From Mayamaea pseudoterrestris (lineage: Eukaryota; Bacillariophyta; Bacillariophyceae; Sellaphorales; Sellaphoraceae): a stretch of 64,000 bases of DNA. How positions within the stretch are numbered: the first letter of the stretch is position 1; each line of letters begins with the position of its first letter. Of this stretch, positions 1 to 9,212 are shown in pieces. The notes below the pieces were generated by a model. The model was not told where the DNA came from, ran no database searches, and was given only the letters and a program-made list of their open reading frames with translations. The translations under genes and the position numbers were made by a program. The stretch lies in the NCBI GenBank assembly GCA_027923505.1, contig BROI01000003.1, forward strand, positions 186,001-250,000. The letters are read 5' to 3'.

Positions 1-1
1 T

Positions 2-838
2 GGACGTTACAACATGTTTTCAATGTATGTGAGTGCCTTGAGCGAAGATACTTCCAGCAAACCTACTAGAAAGGACCTCAAGAATCTACAGTCAGTTCTA
101 GACGATGAGATGGAGCTCAAGATATTCAGAGTGGCGGCTGGACAAGCGTTGGGATTGTTTTATGGAAGCGTCTTTCATGAACATGAAGACGCTGCTGACT
201 TTTTTCGTCAAGCGATAAGCTTGGCAGATGCAGTGTCGGAACGTGAATTGAAGGAATGCAACGCTCACTCCATTTCGAACGACGGCTCTGACATTCGCAA
301 TACCCTTGGCGAGCTGCGAAGCAACTGCAAGGCGAATCTGAATGCCATGGAAAACCCAGCCATGCACCGATTTCGGGTTGGAGAACCTCCCAATCTACCT
401 TCCACCTTTCATCAGCGGTCGGATGGAACGATTGCCGAAACCAAGCCTTACCTGATGGACCTTCCTTCGAACGATCCAAATCGCGCCAAGGTTGGCGGCA
501 GCGATTGCGACCATTGCCTCAAGACATTGGCGGAACTTGCCATTCCAAGGCTGAGCATTTGCACGCGCTGCAAAATGGCCTACTACTGCTCCAAGGAGTG
601 CCAAAAGGCAGCATGGCGAAAGGGTCACAAGGTTGCATGTCGAGCACCCGACCAGCGCGAACGAGGCGATTTGATGAGACTCTTGCCGCTCGGGACGGAA
701 GAGGAACATGTGTCAAAGCTTGTTACATTGGTGGAACAGCTTGCCAATGGGCAGTGGCAAGTCAAGCTAACGACTGCTCCGCATGAAACGTTGATTGTGG
801 ACTCGGATAGACTTGCTCACATTCGGCCCGATAAGTGA
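2..838 (+). CDS. MYND zinc-finger protein (5' end probably outside window)
   Basis: The frame is open to the left edge and ends at TGA 836-838; the first ATG in view is at 14, so the gene may begin upstream or in an earlier exon. Near residues 165-207 (counted from ATG 14) is a full MYND finger: CDHC, then CTRC, YYCSKEC, and the closing H-x3-C of GHKVAC. MYND fingers bind short proline-rich peptides and act as protein-interaction modules. The ~150 residues before the finger are helical (FFRQAISLADAVSERELKE) and could be the end of a TPR-like helical domain, but that is inference. The ~65 residues after it have no motif I recognise. A SET domain is not visible, so there is no reason to call it a methyltransferase. 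Confidence 0.8.
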   Translation, partial: GRYNMFSMYVSALSEDTSSKPTRKDLKNLQSVLDDEMELKIFRVAAGQALGLFYGSVFHEHEDAADFFRQAISLADAVSERELKECNAHSISNDGSDIRNTLGELRSNCKANLNAMENPAMHRFRVGEPPNLPSTFHQRSDGTIAETKPYLMDLPSNDPNRAKVGGSDCDHCLKTLAELAIPRLSICTRCKMAYYCSKECQKAAWRKGHKVACRAPDQRERGDLMRLLPLGTEEEHVSKLVTLVEQLANGQWQVKLTTAPHETLIVDSDRLAHIRPDK

Positions 839-1130
839 GGAGTATAGAGTAATCAAACTTCAAATCGTGTATCCTGCTATGCTTGAAGATGCGAGTATCT
901 AGCACTACATATATACCGCAGTAGCTATTTCAGAGACGTCAATATCATAGCTACCAATAACCTTGCTCGGTCCCTCGGTGCAATGCAATTAGGACCTAGT
1001 TTTCAGTGCCGCTGAGTAGAGGAATCTCGAAACTTCGATCGAATTGCATGAGCAAATTCGACGATAACGACGATTCCTCCACATTATTGCCTCACAAAGC
1101 GAGGCAGCATTGAAAATTACCAAAACCACC

Positions 1131-2066
1131 ATGGCTACCAACGGCAAGCCTATAAGTAACGGGAATACTTGTATCAATGATGTCAAGAGTGAAATGAACA
1201 CGCAGCCTCCAGCACTACTCCGGAATTGGCTCCGCCTTTCTGCCTCGGTTCCCTCCATTCGCATCGGTCCACTCGACGTTACCATTACTCTCCTGACGAT
1301 TGCCGCTTTATCGACGCTTCGATTCGCGTTCATGTACATGCTCATTCACGTGTTCCAATGGCCAGACGCAATGATATCCCGCGACGCTGCCGCCAGTCTG
1401 GTTGGAATCTTTCACTCCGTCCTGCTCGTTCCAGCGTTGGCCGCCTGCTTCCTGGCGCACCCCTACAGTCCATCCGGCGCCATGGAGATTAGTCCATTGT
1501 GGTACCAGCGCGCCGTGACGGCGCTACTGCAGTTTTGCACTGGCTACATGATCTACGACGGCACGCTCAACATTCTCATACTCAAGTATCCAAACTACGC
1601 GCCGAGCGATCTCATGTTTCTCGGCCATCACTTGGCGACGACACTGTACATGACGGCGTGTCGTTTGCTGGAGCGCGGCCACCAGTCGGCCATGATGTGC
1701 ATGTTCTTGGGCGAGCTTACCAATCCCTTTCAAAACTCGTACATGGTGGCCGAGTTTGCCCAAACCTTGGAGTGCTGCAATGGACATGTATCGCAGTTGC
1801 TGTTTTCAGTGACGGAATGCGCCTTTTCAAGTATTTACTGTCTCATGCGCGTCATAATTGGCCCCATTTTGTGTTTGCATATTACCTTTGACCTGTGGTG
1901 GCGCGGGCGGCATACCATTCCATGGGGCGTGCTCGTGGTGTGGACCTTGCTCATTTGGGCAGTGATTATTGGAAGCATTCCGTGGATTCAAGATTGCTGG
2001 AGCAAGCTGCAAAAGTACTTGCCGGAAGCAGCGACAGCGCTGCTGAGTAAGAATGAGGAACTGTAG
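1131..2066 (+). CDS. TLC-domain membrane protein (TMEM56/TLCD4-like)
   Basis: A 311-residue multi-pass protein. I place the start at ATG 1131 (ACC-ATG-G); the frame is open a little further upstream but has no earlier ATG. After ~45 soluble residues come about seven hydrophobic segments. TLC (TRAM/LAG1/CLN8) family marks are in order: a HSVLL segment, GYMIYD in the middle, the paired histidines of FLGHHLATTLY, and GELTNPFQNS, matching the E-x-x-x-P-F block of TLCD proteins. Family members act in lipid handling or sensing in ER or plasma membranes. The ceramide-synthase type has an HHxxD-like Lag1 motif; here HH is followed by LATT, which favours the TMEM56/TLCD4 branch. The specific lipid is unknown. 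Confidence 0.8.
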   Translation: MATNGKPISNGNTCINDVKSEMNTQPPALLRNWLRLSASVPSIRIGPLDVTITLLTIAALSTLRFAFMYMLIHVFQWPDAMISRDAAASLVGIFHSVLLVPALAACFLAHPYSPSGAMEISPLWYQRAVTALLQFCTGYMIYDGTLNILILKYPNYAPSDLMFLGHHLATTLYMTACRLLERGHQSAMMCMFLGELTNPFQNSYMVAEFAQTLECCNGHVSQLLFSVTECAFSSIYCLMRVIIGPILCLHITFDLWWRGRHTIPWGVLVVWTLLIWAVIIGSIPWIQDCWSKLQKYLPEAATALLSKNEEL

Positions 2067-2156
2067 ACATTGTGATAGTTTTATAGATATGCTGCTAGAA
2101 TACATGGTTACTGTTGACGCGATGTAGCTCATGCCAACGACCGCAAGGAGTTGATG

Positions 2157-5100
2157 CTACCTGGTGACGCTTGACGTAGTAGAACGATCGTCATCCTCCA
2201 CTAGAGGCGCCTCTAGCCTTTGCTTTTTGGATCGTAGCTTTCGAAAATCTTTTCCAAATTCCTGGCTGGCAAAGTCAGGCAGCTCCTTGCCCGGATGTGG
2301 GAGCACACCCGAGTTTAAAAAGTACTGGACAAACTGCTCCGGCACGGAGCTAAGAGACTCGGAGACACAGCGGGACGCATTGCCGTGAAACTCGCTGAGG
2401 CGCACAAAGTTGACGCATTCGCGGGCAATAGGTACGCCATTGGAGTGTCGCAACTTGCCAACTTCTGCTCCGGTCAATGTGAGAACCTTGGAGAAATCGC
2501 CAGTTCCAATGCCAATGATCACTATCGACAGTGGCGCATCCTCTGCCGCAGCACAGATTGCATCCATCGTTCCTCGAACATCGTCAATGACTCCAGTCGA
2601 AAGGATTACAAGCGTCGAGTAGCATTGCCGTTCCTCGTTCTTGTGGATTGCTCGGAACATGGCGGCTTGAACAATGTTACTAAGCTGACCGGCCATGCTC
2701 ATCTCCAAATCCTCATTGTCAGTCGCAAACGTTTCGTCGTACGCGCGTAGCAGACCATCAGCTCCATCGAGTTTTTCACCCATGACAAAGCTTGGTTGCC
2801 AGATTTCGCGTATCTTTGCTCCGTAGCCAAACATGGTAAATTCGCGCTCGCCCTCGTAGGCCTGGTAGATGGTGCCAACCTTTCTGATAGCTGCTTGGTA
2901 ATCATTAAGCCAGGTATTGGATCGATAGTGAAGGTTCTTGTCGTCTCGCCAGTCCGAGCCGTTGACGAAGGATGTGCAGTCAACGGCCACCATGAGATCC
3001 ATCTCGCAACCGCCAGCAAAGAACTGAAGCATACTCGGTACTTGCACAACATTGCTTTTTAGTACTTTCAGCGAGCCAGCTTTCTTCAATTTGGTACCGC
3101 CAAATATCTTCTTCTTCTCCTTCATTACGCCAAAAACTGGTATTCCTCCCTTAGCTTTCATGACTAATTCACAGACTGTTGTTTCGACGTAACCTACTAG
3201 CTCCTCTGGCGCGAAACGATTCCATACCCATAGCGTAATCTTAAGAGGACTCGTTGGATCATCGTCACATAGCAATTGTAGCGGTAATCGGGCTGAGTTC
3301 CATGTAGGATGATTATTGTCTCGTATCACCTGCGATAAAAAAAGTACATGGTAGGGGTGAGACAAACGCCAAAAGCAAAGACGACAAATCTTAACGAGCA
3401 GTCGACACGTACCTCTGACTTCCACACGACGATCCAGCTTTGATCTTCAGGATTCAATTTTTCAAGCCGAAAGAAAGGATTGAATTTGTCCAAAACATTT
3501 TTTGCAATGTTAACCTTTTGCATGTTTTCTAGAACGAAGAGTGACGGATCAGTGTAATGCGGCAACGTAGCCACTCACTGCGCCAAATGAGTACTTACCC
3601 AACATCTCCTTTGTAACCTTTTTACCCAGCTTCTGCACACTCTCCAGGACGTCTTTCGTCAAAACGGCCTTGTGCTTACGCTCCAGCAAACCCAGATCCT
3701 GCCCCGAAAAGCGGAATTCCAGTACTTCTCTCGTTTCAATGATCTCCTGCCCAATCAGAGCAACGTACGCTTTCCCTCTATGGAGCGGCCGTGCAATAGC
3801 GCAACCACCGGCTCCCATAAGTTCGCCCAATGTAAATACGCAGCCACCGACAAAATCATGCTCCTTCAAATCGGTCGCATACCGCAAGTCTTCGTCGTAC
3901 ACTCGAATGACATACGTCTGCTCCTCTTGGAACTTATATTCGAGCCGAAACGCAGTTTCAAAGCGTGGATTCTTATTCGCTCGCACTACTTCAGTTCTAC
4001 CAATCTCCTTTTCCTGCTTCAGCGGAAGCTTCGATACTCGCTTGTCCGTACTAAATCCAGGCGGTGCTTCCCACAACCCACAAAACGCGTCAGCTTGACT
4101 AAAACTATCCTTCTTTGGTAGCCTCACACATTCAATGAACAGATCCAGCTTGATATACGGCGCCGTCACTCTCGAGTCCCACGCCAGCCGCGAATCCTGC
4201 CGCCGAACGCCAGGTCGCTTGTGCTTGTTCTGCACCAACCCAGTCACAACGTCCAGCGTTCCCGTGGCAAAGTCCAGTGCCGTTCCTCCCACGGCAGTCA
4301 CTGCTCCCGTGGCAATGTTGACGGTACCCTTGGTGGCGGCCAAACCGGCATTGAGACCAATGTTCACCGTGCCTTGCGCCACGTTCAATGTTTGCTTGGT
4401 CGCCATGACACCAACCTTCAACGTTTGCTTGGTGGCACCCTTGGCGACGTTGAACGTTTGTTTCGTAGCGCCCTTTGTGACATTCAAACTAGCTTTTCCG
4501 GCTGTATAATGTACATGACGGTTGATTTGTCAGTCTCCGATGCAGCGAAATGTCACCAATTCATGTTCGGAAATTGCATCGCGTAACAACATCATCCACA
4601 TTCAAACATACTCACCAGTCGTGACTCCCTTCAAACCACCCTTGGCAGCCGCCTTGGTAATGCCGGTGGCACCTTGAATGCCCTGCTTGGTCACATTCAA
4701 GGATCCCTTGACTCCTGTTGGTCGATTGAATTTATAGCGAGTGCCATTGTGGAGGTGCAATTCAAACGCCAGAGTCATTAACCATTGAACGAGCCAAAAG
4801 AAAATAGAGATGCAAGATTAAAAGTGAGACAATCATCCTTACAAGTAAGCATGAATCGTTTGTTATCAAACGGTAGAAGTGAGTAGACCGCGTATATTGC
4901 TGTTGTTCACCAACATCAAGCAACATGATTTCCGATCACTCATTACCCTCTCATCGTTATCATACACTACATACATGACAAACACATCACAAACACACAT
5001 ACCAGTTTTGGCAATGGACGTGGCTCCCTTGACCCCCGTCTTGGCCGCGTAAACACTTCCCCGCACGCCGCTCGTCGCCACGCGACCAGCACCTTTAATG

Positions 5101-5195
5101 CCGCCCGTCACACCCTTGGTGAAGGTGTTGTGCGTGGCCGACCGCGCCATGTCGGACACGCCGCCAAAGGCGCTGGCGCGGCGGTTGCTGGACAT
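2157..5195 (-). CDS. copine with a synuclein/LEA-like 11-residue repeat N terminus
   Basis: Five exons join in frame: 5195-5003, 4714-4616, 4501-3599, 3528-3413 and 3329-2157, with GT-AG introns 4715-5002, 4502-4615, 3529-3598 and 3330-3412. The product is 827 residues. Residues ~30-183 are 14 consecutive 11-residue units such as KTGVKGATSIA, KTGVKGSLNVT, KGATKQTFNVA and KGATKQTLKVG. Two C2 domains follow (YIKLDLFIECVRLPKKD; FETAFRLEYKF; then WIVVWKSE and VIRDNNHPTWN across the last intron). The C-terminal copine vWA domain has MVAVDCTSFVNGS, NDYQAAIRKVG, FTMFGYGAKI and a SIVIIGIGTGDF strand. Copines bind membranes in a calcium-dependent way through C2 domains and recruit partners through vWA. 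The repeat region should form an amphipathic 3-11 helix and add a second membrane contact (inference). It is divergent from the gene at 5733. Confidence 0.88.
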
Positions 5196-5732
5196 GTTTT
5201 ATTAGTATGTTGTGATGATTATCGGTGCGTGATTAAATTGTCGCGAGGCTGAGTGATTGTGACTGTCGAAACTGTGAGTGACAGCAAGCAGCTAGGAAGG
5301 AAGGAGCACCACTGATGGCTCCTGCCAGGCGGAAATGACAGACGTTACTTTACTAAAGTAATCAGAGTTGTTAAGCTCTCAATCAGCCGAGACAGTACGG
5401 GTAGAAGCGACAAGCAAGCTTCTGAACTCGCTATCATGTACAATACTGATGTGTTGTTCTTTGCTTGTCGCGCCTTTTTGCGTTGATGTCTAGTTGAGTA
5501 CCGGACCGACGTTAGTACCGGTACGATGCTCTGTCATTTTTTCGGTCAGCCGACCACAAATTCAATCGCAACAAAACAACAAAACCAGGACAAAAGGGCC
5601 AGAGCTTTGCTATTTCATAATGAAGGAGCGAGCTAGTAGACGGCAACTATTAAGCCAAGGTTGATTACAAAAATTGCATTAATTGACGCAGGTAAAGCAA
5701 TTCATTGCACCTACATCATCCACAATCGCACC
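5196..5732. other. intergenic, shared upstream region
   Basis: 537 bp between the divergent start codons of the copine (5195, minus) and the cycloisomerase (5733, plus). It probably holds both promoters. I see no gene, no clear TATA box and no strong repeat. Confidence 0.5.
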
Positions 5733-6815
5733 ATGAACGACGCGACTACCACCACGACAACCGGCGACAATCAAGAGACTGACATTGCCGTTACCATGGC
5801 AGCAATCCTTGGCACAATGCTACTAATGGTTGCTGGACTTGTGCTCGTCCAGTCGCCATCAAACAAATCATCATTGCTACTCGCCTGCAAGCACCGCGAA
5901 CCATCCAAGCGCGCCTACGAGCAGTGGGTGGCGCTGTACACACCCGTTTGGATACTCGCCTTTGGCGTCATTGTCGGCTTCAAATTGTACGAACATTATT
6001 CCGCAGTTTCTTACTTGGTTGTTTGCGTCGGCTTGGCGCTTCCGTTGCTACTGCAACCAATCATGTATCCCTCCGCCGGTGTGTTCAACTCGCCCGATGC
6101 GCTTCGCCCACTCCACCAGCGATACTCCTTCAAGGCCAATGCATGGATGGCAGTATACTCGTTCATTGGCAACTACTACTACACGCACTACTTTTACTCT
6201 GTTTTGAAGGCCAAATACACCATGCCGGCGCACCGACTCAACAATGTGCCGTTGGCCTTGTACTTTGCCACGCACTTTTACTTTTCGACCTATCACTTGC
6301 TGAGCAACATGATGTTGCGATGGGTGGAAACGTCGTTTGCGTGCACACTGCGACGAAAGTTGCTGTTTGGAGCAGTGATTGTGGCGTTTGCCTACATGAC
6401 GGCGTTTACAGAGACGCTCACCATTTCGGCCTATCCGGACTATAGCTTTGAGAATCGAGAACAAGCGTACACGTTGGGTTCCGCCTTTTACGGAATTTAC
6501 TTCTTGGTGAGCTTTCCGGCCTTTTACTACTTTGATCGAAACGTTGATCATGATGATGACCTTGTTGCATCGACTACTACAAACGGATCCGCTGCTGACA
6601 ATGCAGATACAGTCAATGATGATGACGACTCAACAAGAGCAAGGCCAACGATATCGAGAGGAGTGACCGTTTGGGAAACAGTTGTATCAAGCTGCGGCTA
6701 TGGCATGATCATTTTGACGCTCCTGGATTTTGTGAGGCTGACGCTGCATATTCCACTCGTCATGGAGGTCAGCAATGTTGATAGCGATGGTACCTGCGCG
6801 GCTGCGACTACATGA
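5733..6815 (+). CDS. CPI1: cycloeucalenol cycloisomerase (EC 5.5.1.9)
   Basis: This enzyme opens the 9,19-cyclopropane ring of cycloeucalenol to give obtusifoliol in sterol synthesis from cycloartenol; it is an ER membrane protein. The 360-residue product starts at ATG 5733 (ACC-ATG). Family blocks are clear: LYTPVWILAF, FKLYEHY, KANAWMAVYSFIGNYYYTHYFY, a YTMPAHRLNNVP loop, THFYFSTYHLLSNMMLR, FTETLTISAYPDYSFENREQ and FYGIYFLVSFPAFYYFDR, in the same order as the plant enzyme (~280 residues). The extra length is an N-terminal hydrophobic segment (possible signal anchor) and an acidic Asp/Asn-rich insert near residues 268-300. The gene implies a cycloartenol rather than lanosterol route, as known for several diatoms. 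Confidence 0.92.
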   Translation: MNDATTTTTTGDNQETDIAVTMAAILGTMLLMVAGLVLVQSPSNKSSLLLACKHREPSKRAYEQWVALYTPVWILAFGVIVGFKLYEHYSAVSYLVVCVGLALPLLLQPIMYPSAGVFNSPDALRPLHQRYSFKANAWMAVYSFIGNYYYTHYFYSVLKAKYTMPAHRLNNVPLALYFATHFYFSTYHLLSNMMLRWVETSFACTLRRKLLFGAVIVAFAYMTAFTETLTISAYPDYSFENREQAYTLGSAFYGIYFLVSFPAFYYFDRNVDHDDDLVASTTTNGSAADNADTVNDDDDSTRARPTISRGVTVWETVVSSCGYGMIILTLLDFVRLTLHIPLVMEVSNVDSDGTCAAATT

Positions 6816-6901
6816 TAAAGCTTCTGTAACTTTGTTAAAGCATGCTGCGTTAAGGTAAAAGGTAAACAATGTAAATGACGCTTTCACCAACCATTGCCTT
6901 A

Positions 6902-7711
6902 TCACTGCTGCTCGTTGCGAATTTGCTCCTCGATGAGTCGCTGCACCGCCACCGCATTTTCGTCGTCTTCATCAATGGCAGCAGCTGCTTCACGTTGCCG
7001 CTGTATATCTCGTCGCTGCTCCCCCCGCGCCTTTTTCCGCGAGCGGCGCGCAGTTCCCTGAGGCGGCGCAGCAGCATTGTGTTCTTCCACGTTTTCCACC
7101 GGTGCTGCTGCTGGCTGGTTTCGAAATGCAGCTCGAACGTCGTCGTGTTCATGATTATCATGGCGATTAACTCCTCCATTATGATAAAAGACGCCACCAA
7201 CATGCTGCGCCAAGAGTTGCTCCGCGTCCACGTCTCCCATCATGCGCTGCATGCCGCGATTGAACACGTGGTAGGCGCTCATTTGGCGCTGAGGATCTTT
7301 TTCGTCATTCAAGCCAATGGTGAATATCAATGCCAAAACAGTCACAATGAGCACGACGGGTCCAGCGTCCAAGTGAGCGTGCACTAGTCGCACAAAGCAG
7401 TAGTAGAGCAAGACGCCAGCAAAAACCTTGACGTGCCACAGCGATAGATCGTTGCGCATCCAATGGTACGAATTTAATAAAAGTCGTTTACATCCTGCAA
7501 CTAATGCTATAGCAATGCCTTGCATTCTTGCACACCACTGATGCAGCTCACGCAAACGAAACGGCTGGAGCTCATAGAGTATGGCTCGCGCCAGTGCGCC
7601 ATGAGAAGTATTTGCTTGGTCCCATAGCTCTCGGGATATCTTGCGCTGTCGTGGTGGAATCATATTGTCGTGTCGAACTTGATTGACAAGGAAACTGTTG
7701 GCGAAACGCAT
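6902..7711 (-). CDS. SAYSvFN-domain membrane protein (SAYSD1-like)
   Basis: 269 residues from ATG 7711. Two hydrophobic segments (KVFAGVLLYYCFVRLV and VVLIVTVLALIFTIGL) are followed by SAYHVFNRGMQRMMGDVDAEQL, a close variant of the SAYSvFN motif (SAYSVFN, then a GxxxAE-like tail). Animal SAYSD1 is an ER protein that senses ribosomes stalled at the translocon (known for the family). The C-terminal ~75 residues are highly charged and rich in Arg, Glu and Ala, a likely cytosolic tail. The gene ends 86 bp from the cycloisomerase stop (convergent) and starts 164 bp from the divergent dehydrogenase. Confidence 0.75.
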   Translation of the reverse strand: MRFANSFLVNQVRHDNMIPPRQRKISRELWDQANTSHGALARAILYELQPFRLRELHQWCARMQGIAIALVAGCKRLLLNSYHWMRNDLSLWHVKVFAGVLLYYCFVRLVHAHLDAGPVVLIVTVLALIFTIGLNDEKDPQRQMSAYHVFNRGMQRMMGDVDAEQLLAQHVGGVFYHNGGVNRHDNHEHDDVRAAFRNQPAAAPVENVEEHNAAAPPQGTARRSRKKARGEQRRDIQRQREAAAAIDEDDENAVAVQRLIEEQIRNEQQ

Positions 7712-7875
7712 AAGTTATGGCATCGTTCGTCCCTCTCATGGCCGCGCCGCGCCGTCGCGGAGACTTTTCTTGTCGGATCGGTACTTGAGATCTGCCGCTA
7801 CGACATCACTCGAACCTAAGTACCGTTGCGAGTCTAACAATCGCTCGATCGACGTCGCGACGAAAAGCATCGGCC

Positions 7876-9117
7876 ATGAGGATGGCAAAGCGTATCAAAC
7901 GTCACAAACAAGGTCATTGTCGATCATTCTTTAGCTTGAGCATTATATTTATGCTCCTTTCTTGCAGTCGGGCGCTGAGATCAGTCCAATTTTCCGTCCA
8001 AAGGCAACGTCAGTTGCACCATCGTTTCAACATGGCCTCTCATTCGTCGACTTCTTCAACAATCGAAGGTGGTTCCGTCGTCAAGCAATGCCGGCTCATT
8101 GCACTGGTGGATCCCAACGATCCAGCCAATGCGCCTTTGCTTGATAACGCTGACAAGATTCCCGATTTGCAGCTCTTGGCCGCGGGTTCGTCGCTCGACG
8201 ATTTTCGCCTCGACTCGCTCCAAGACGCCAATGCCATTTTCGTCTCGAGTTCCAACGCGCGCGAGCCACTGGCGCAACTACTGCAGGCAATCCCAAGCAT
8301 TGAATGGATCCACACGCGATCCGCCGGCATTGATCACGTTGTTTCAAAGACGCTGTCGGATATTTTCACGTCAAAGCAAGGACGTTTGAGTATGACCAAC
8401 GCCAGGGGCCTCTTTAGCAGCACGCTGGCGGAGTACACGCTCATGGCTTGCTCGTACTACGCCAAGAGTGTGCCACGCATATTGAAACAGCAGCGTCAAC
8501 AACAGTGGACCAAGTTTCCCATTCGCGAGCTGCGGGGATCGACCATGGGAGTTATTGGATGTGGAAGCATTGGCATGGCGTGCGCCAGACTCGCCGTGGC
8601 CTATGGGATGCGCGTCGTTGGACTGAAACGAAGGCGGCGGCGTAGCGAGAGTGATACTAGCAATGACAAAGACGAATTCATTGACAAAGTCCACTACATG
8701 GACGAAGACTCTGATGGTGTCAACAAGATTTTTGCCGCAAGTGATTTCATTGTTTGCGCGGCGCCACTGACGGAGCAGACCCGCCACATGATTGGAGCGT
8801 CCGCCTTTGCGCATGCCAAGCCACACGCCGTCTTTGTCAACGTTGGTCGCGGCCAAGTGGTCGACGAAGACGCCTTGGTTGAAGCGTTGGAGTCGGGCCA
8901 GTTGCGGGGGGCTGGATTGGATGTTGTGGCCACCGAGCCGCTGCCAAAGGAGTCGCGACTATGGAACATGGACAATGTGTTACTGTCGCCTCATAACATG
9001 GACATGACGGAAACCTTCATGCACGAGTCGACCGAGTGGTTTGTTTCGCAAAACTTGCCGCGGTTTGTGAGGGGGTTGGAGCTGGAGAACAAGGTGGATC
9101 CGACGGCTGGATACTAA
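7876..9117 (+). CDS. D-isomer-specific 2-hydroxyacid dehydrogenase (glyoxylate/hydroxypyruvate reductase type)
   Basis: 413 residues from ATG 7876. It should reduce a 2-oxoacid to the D-2-hydroxyacid with NAD(P)H. The Rossmann motif GVIGCGSIGMACA lies near residue 224. Catalytic residues of the family are present: Arg in VNVGRGQVVDE, Glu in DVVATEPLP and His in LSPHNMD. A short Ser/Asp-rich insert (RRRRSESDTSNDKDE) follows the second strand, where cofactor choice is decided; the Arg run there (GLKRRRRR) suggests NADPH (inference). The first ~55 residues contain a hydrophobic stretch (FFSLSIIFMLLSC) followed by a basic region, consistent with signal or organelle targeting. Met at residue 53 (MASHSSTSS) is a possible start for a cytosolic form. 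Confidence 0.88.
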   Translation: MRMAKRIKRHKQGHCRSFFSLSIIFMLLSCSRALRSVQFSVQRQRQLHHRFNMASHSSTSSTIEGGSVVKQCRLIALVDPNDPANAPLLDNADKIPDLQLLAAGSSLDDFRLDSLQDANAIFVSSSNAREPLAQLLQAIPSIEWIHTRSAGIDHVVSKTLSDIFTSKQGRLSMTNARGLFSSTLAEYTLMACSYYAKSVPRILKQQRQQQWTKFPIRELRGSTMGVIGCGSIGMACARLAVAYGMRVVGLKRRRRRSESDTSNDKDEFIDKVHYMDEDSDGVNKIFAASDFIVCAAPLTEQTRHMIGASAFAHAKPHAVFVNVGRGQVVDEDALVEALESGQLRGAGLDVVATEPLPKESRLWNMDNVLLSPHNMDMTETFMHESTEWFVSQNLPRFVRGLELENKVDPTAGY

Positions 9118-9212
9118 TAGCAATGTTATATTAAAAAGCATTCAGTCTTGTGCAAAATCTATCTATTTGTTTATGAAGGTGGTGTAGCGGATGTAGCAAT
9201 GGCCATTGTAGC

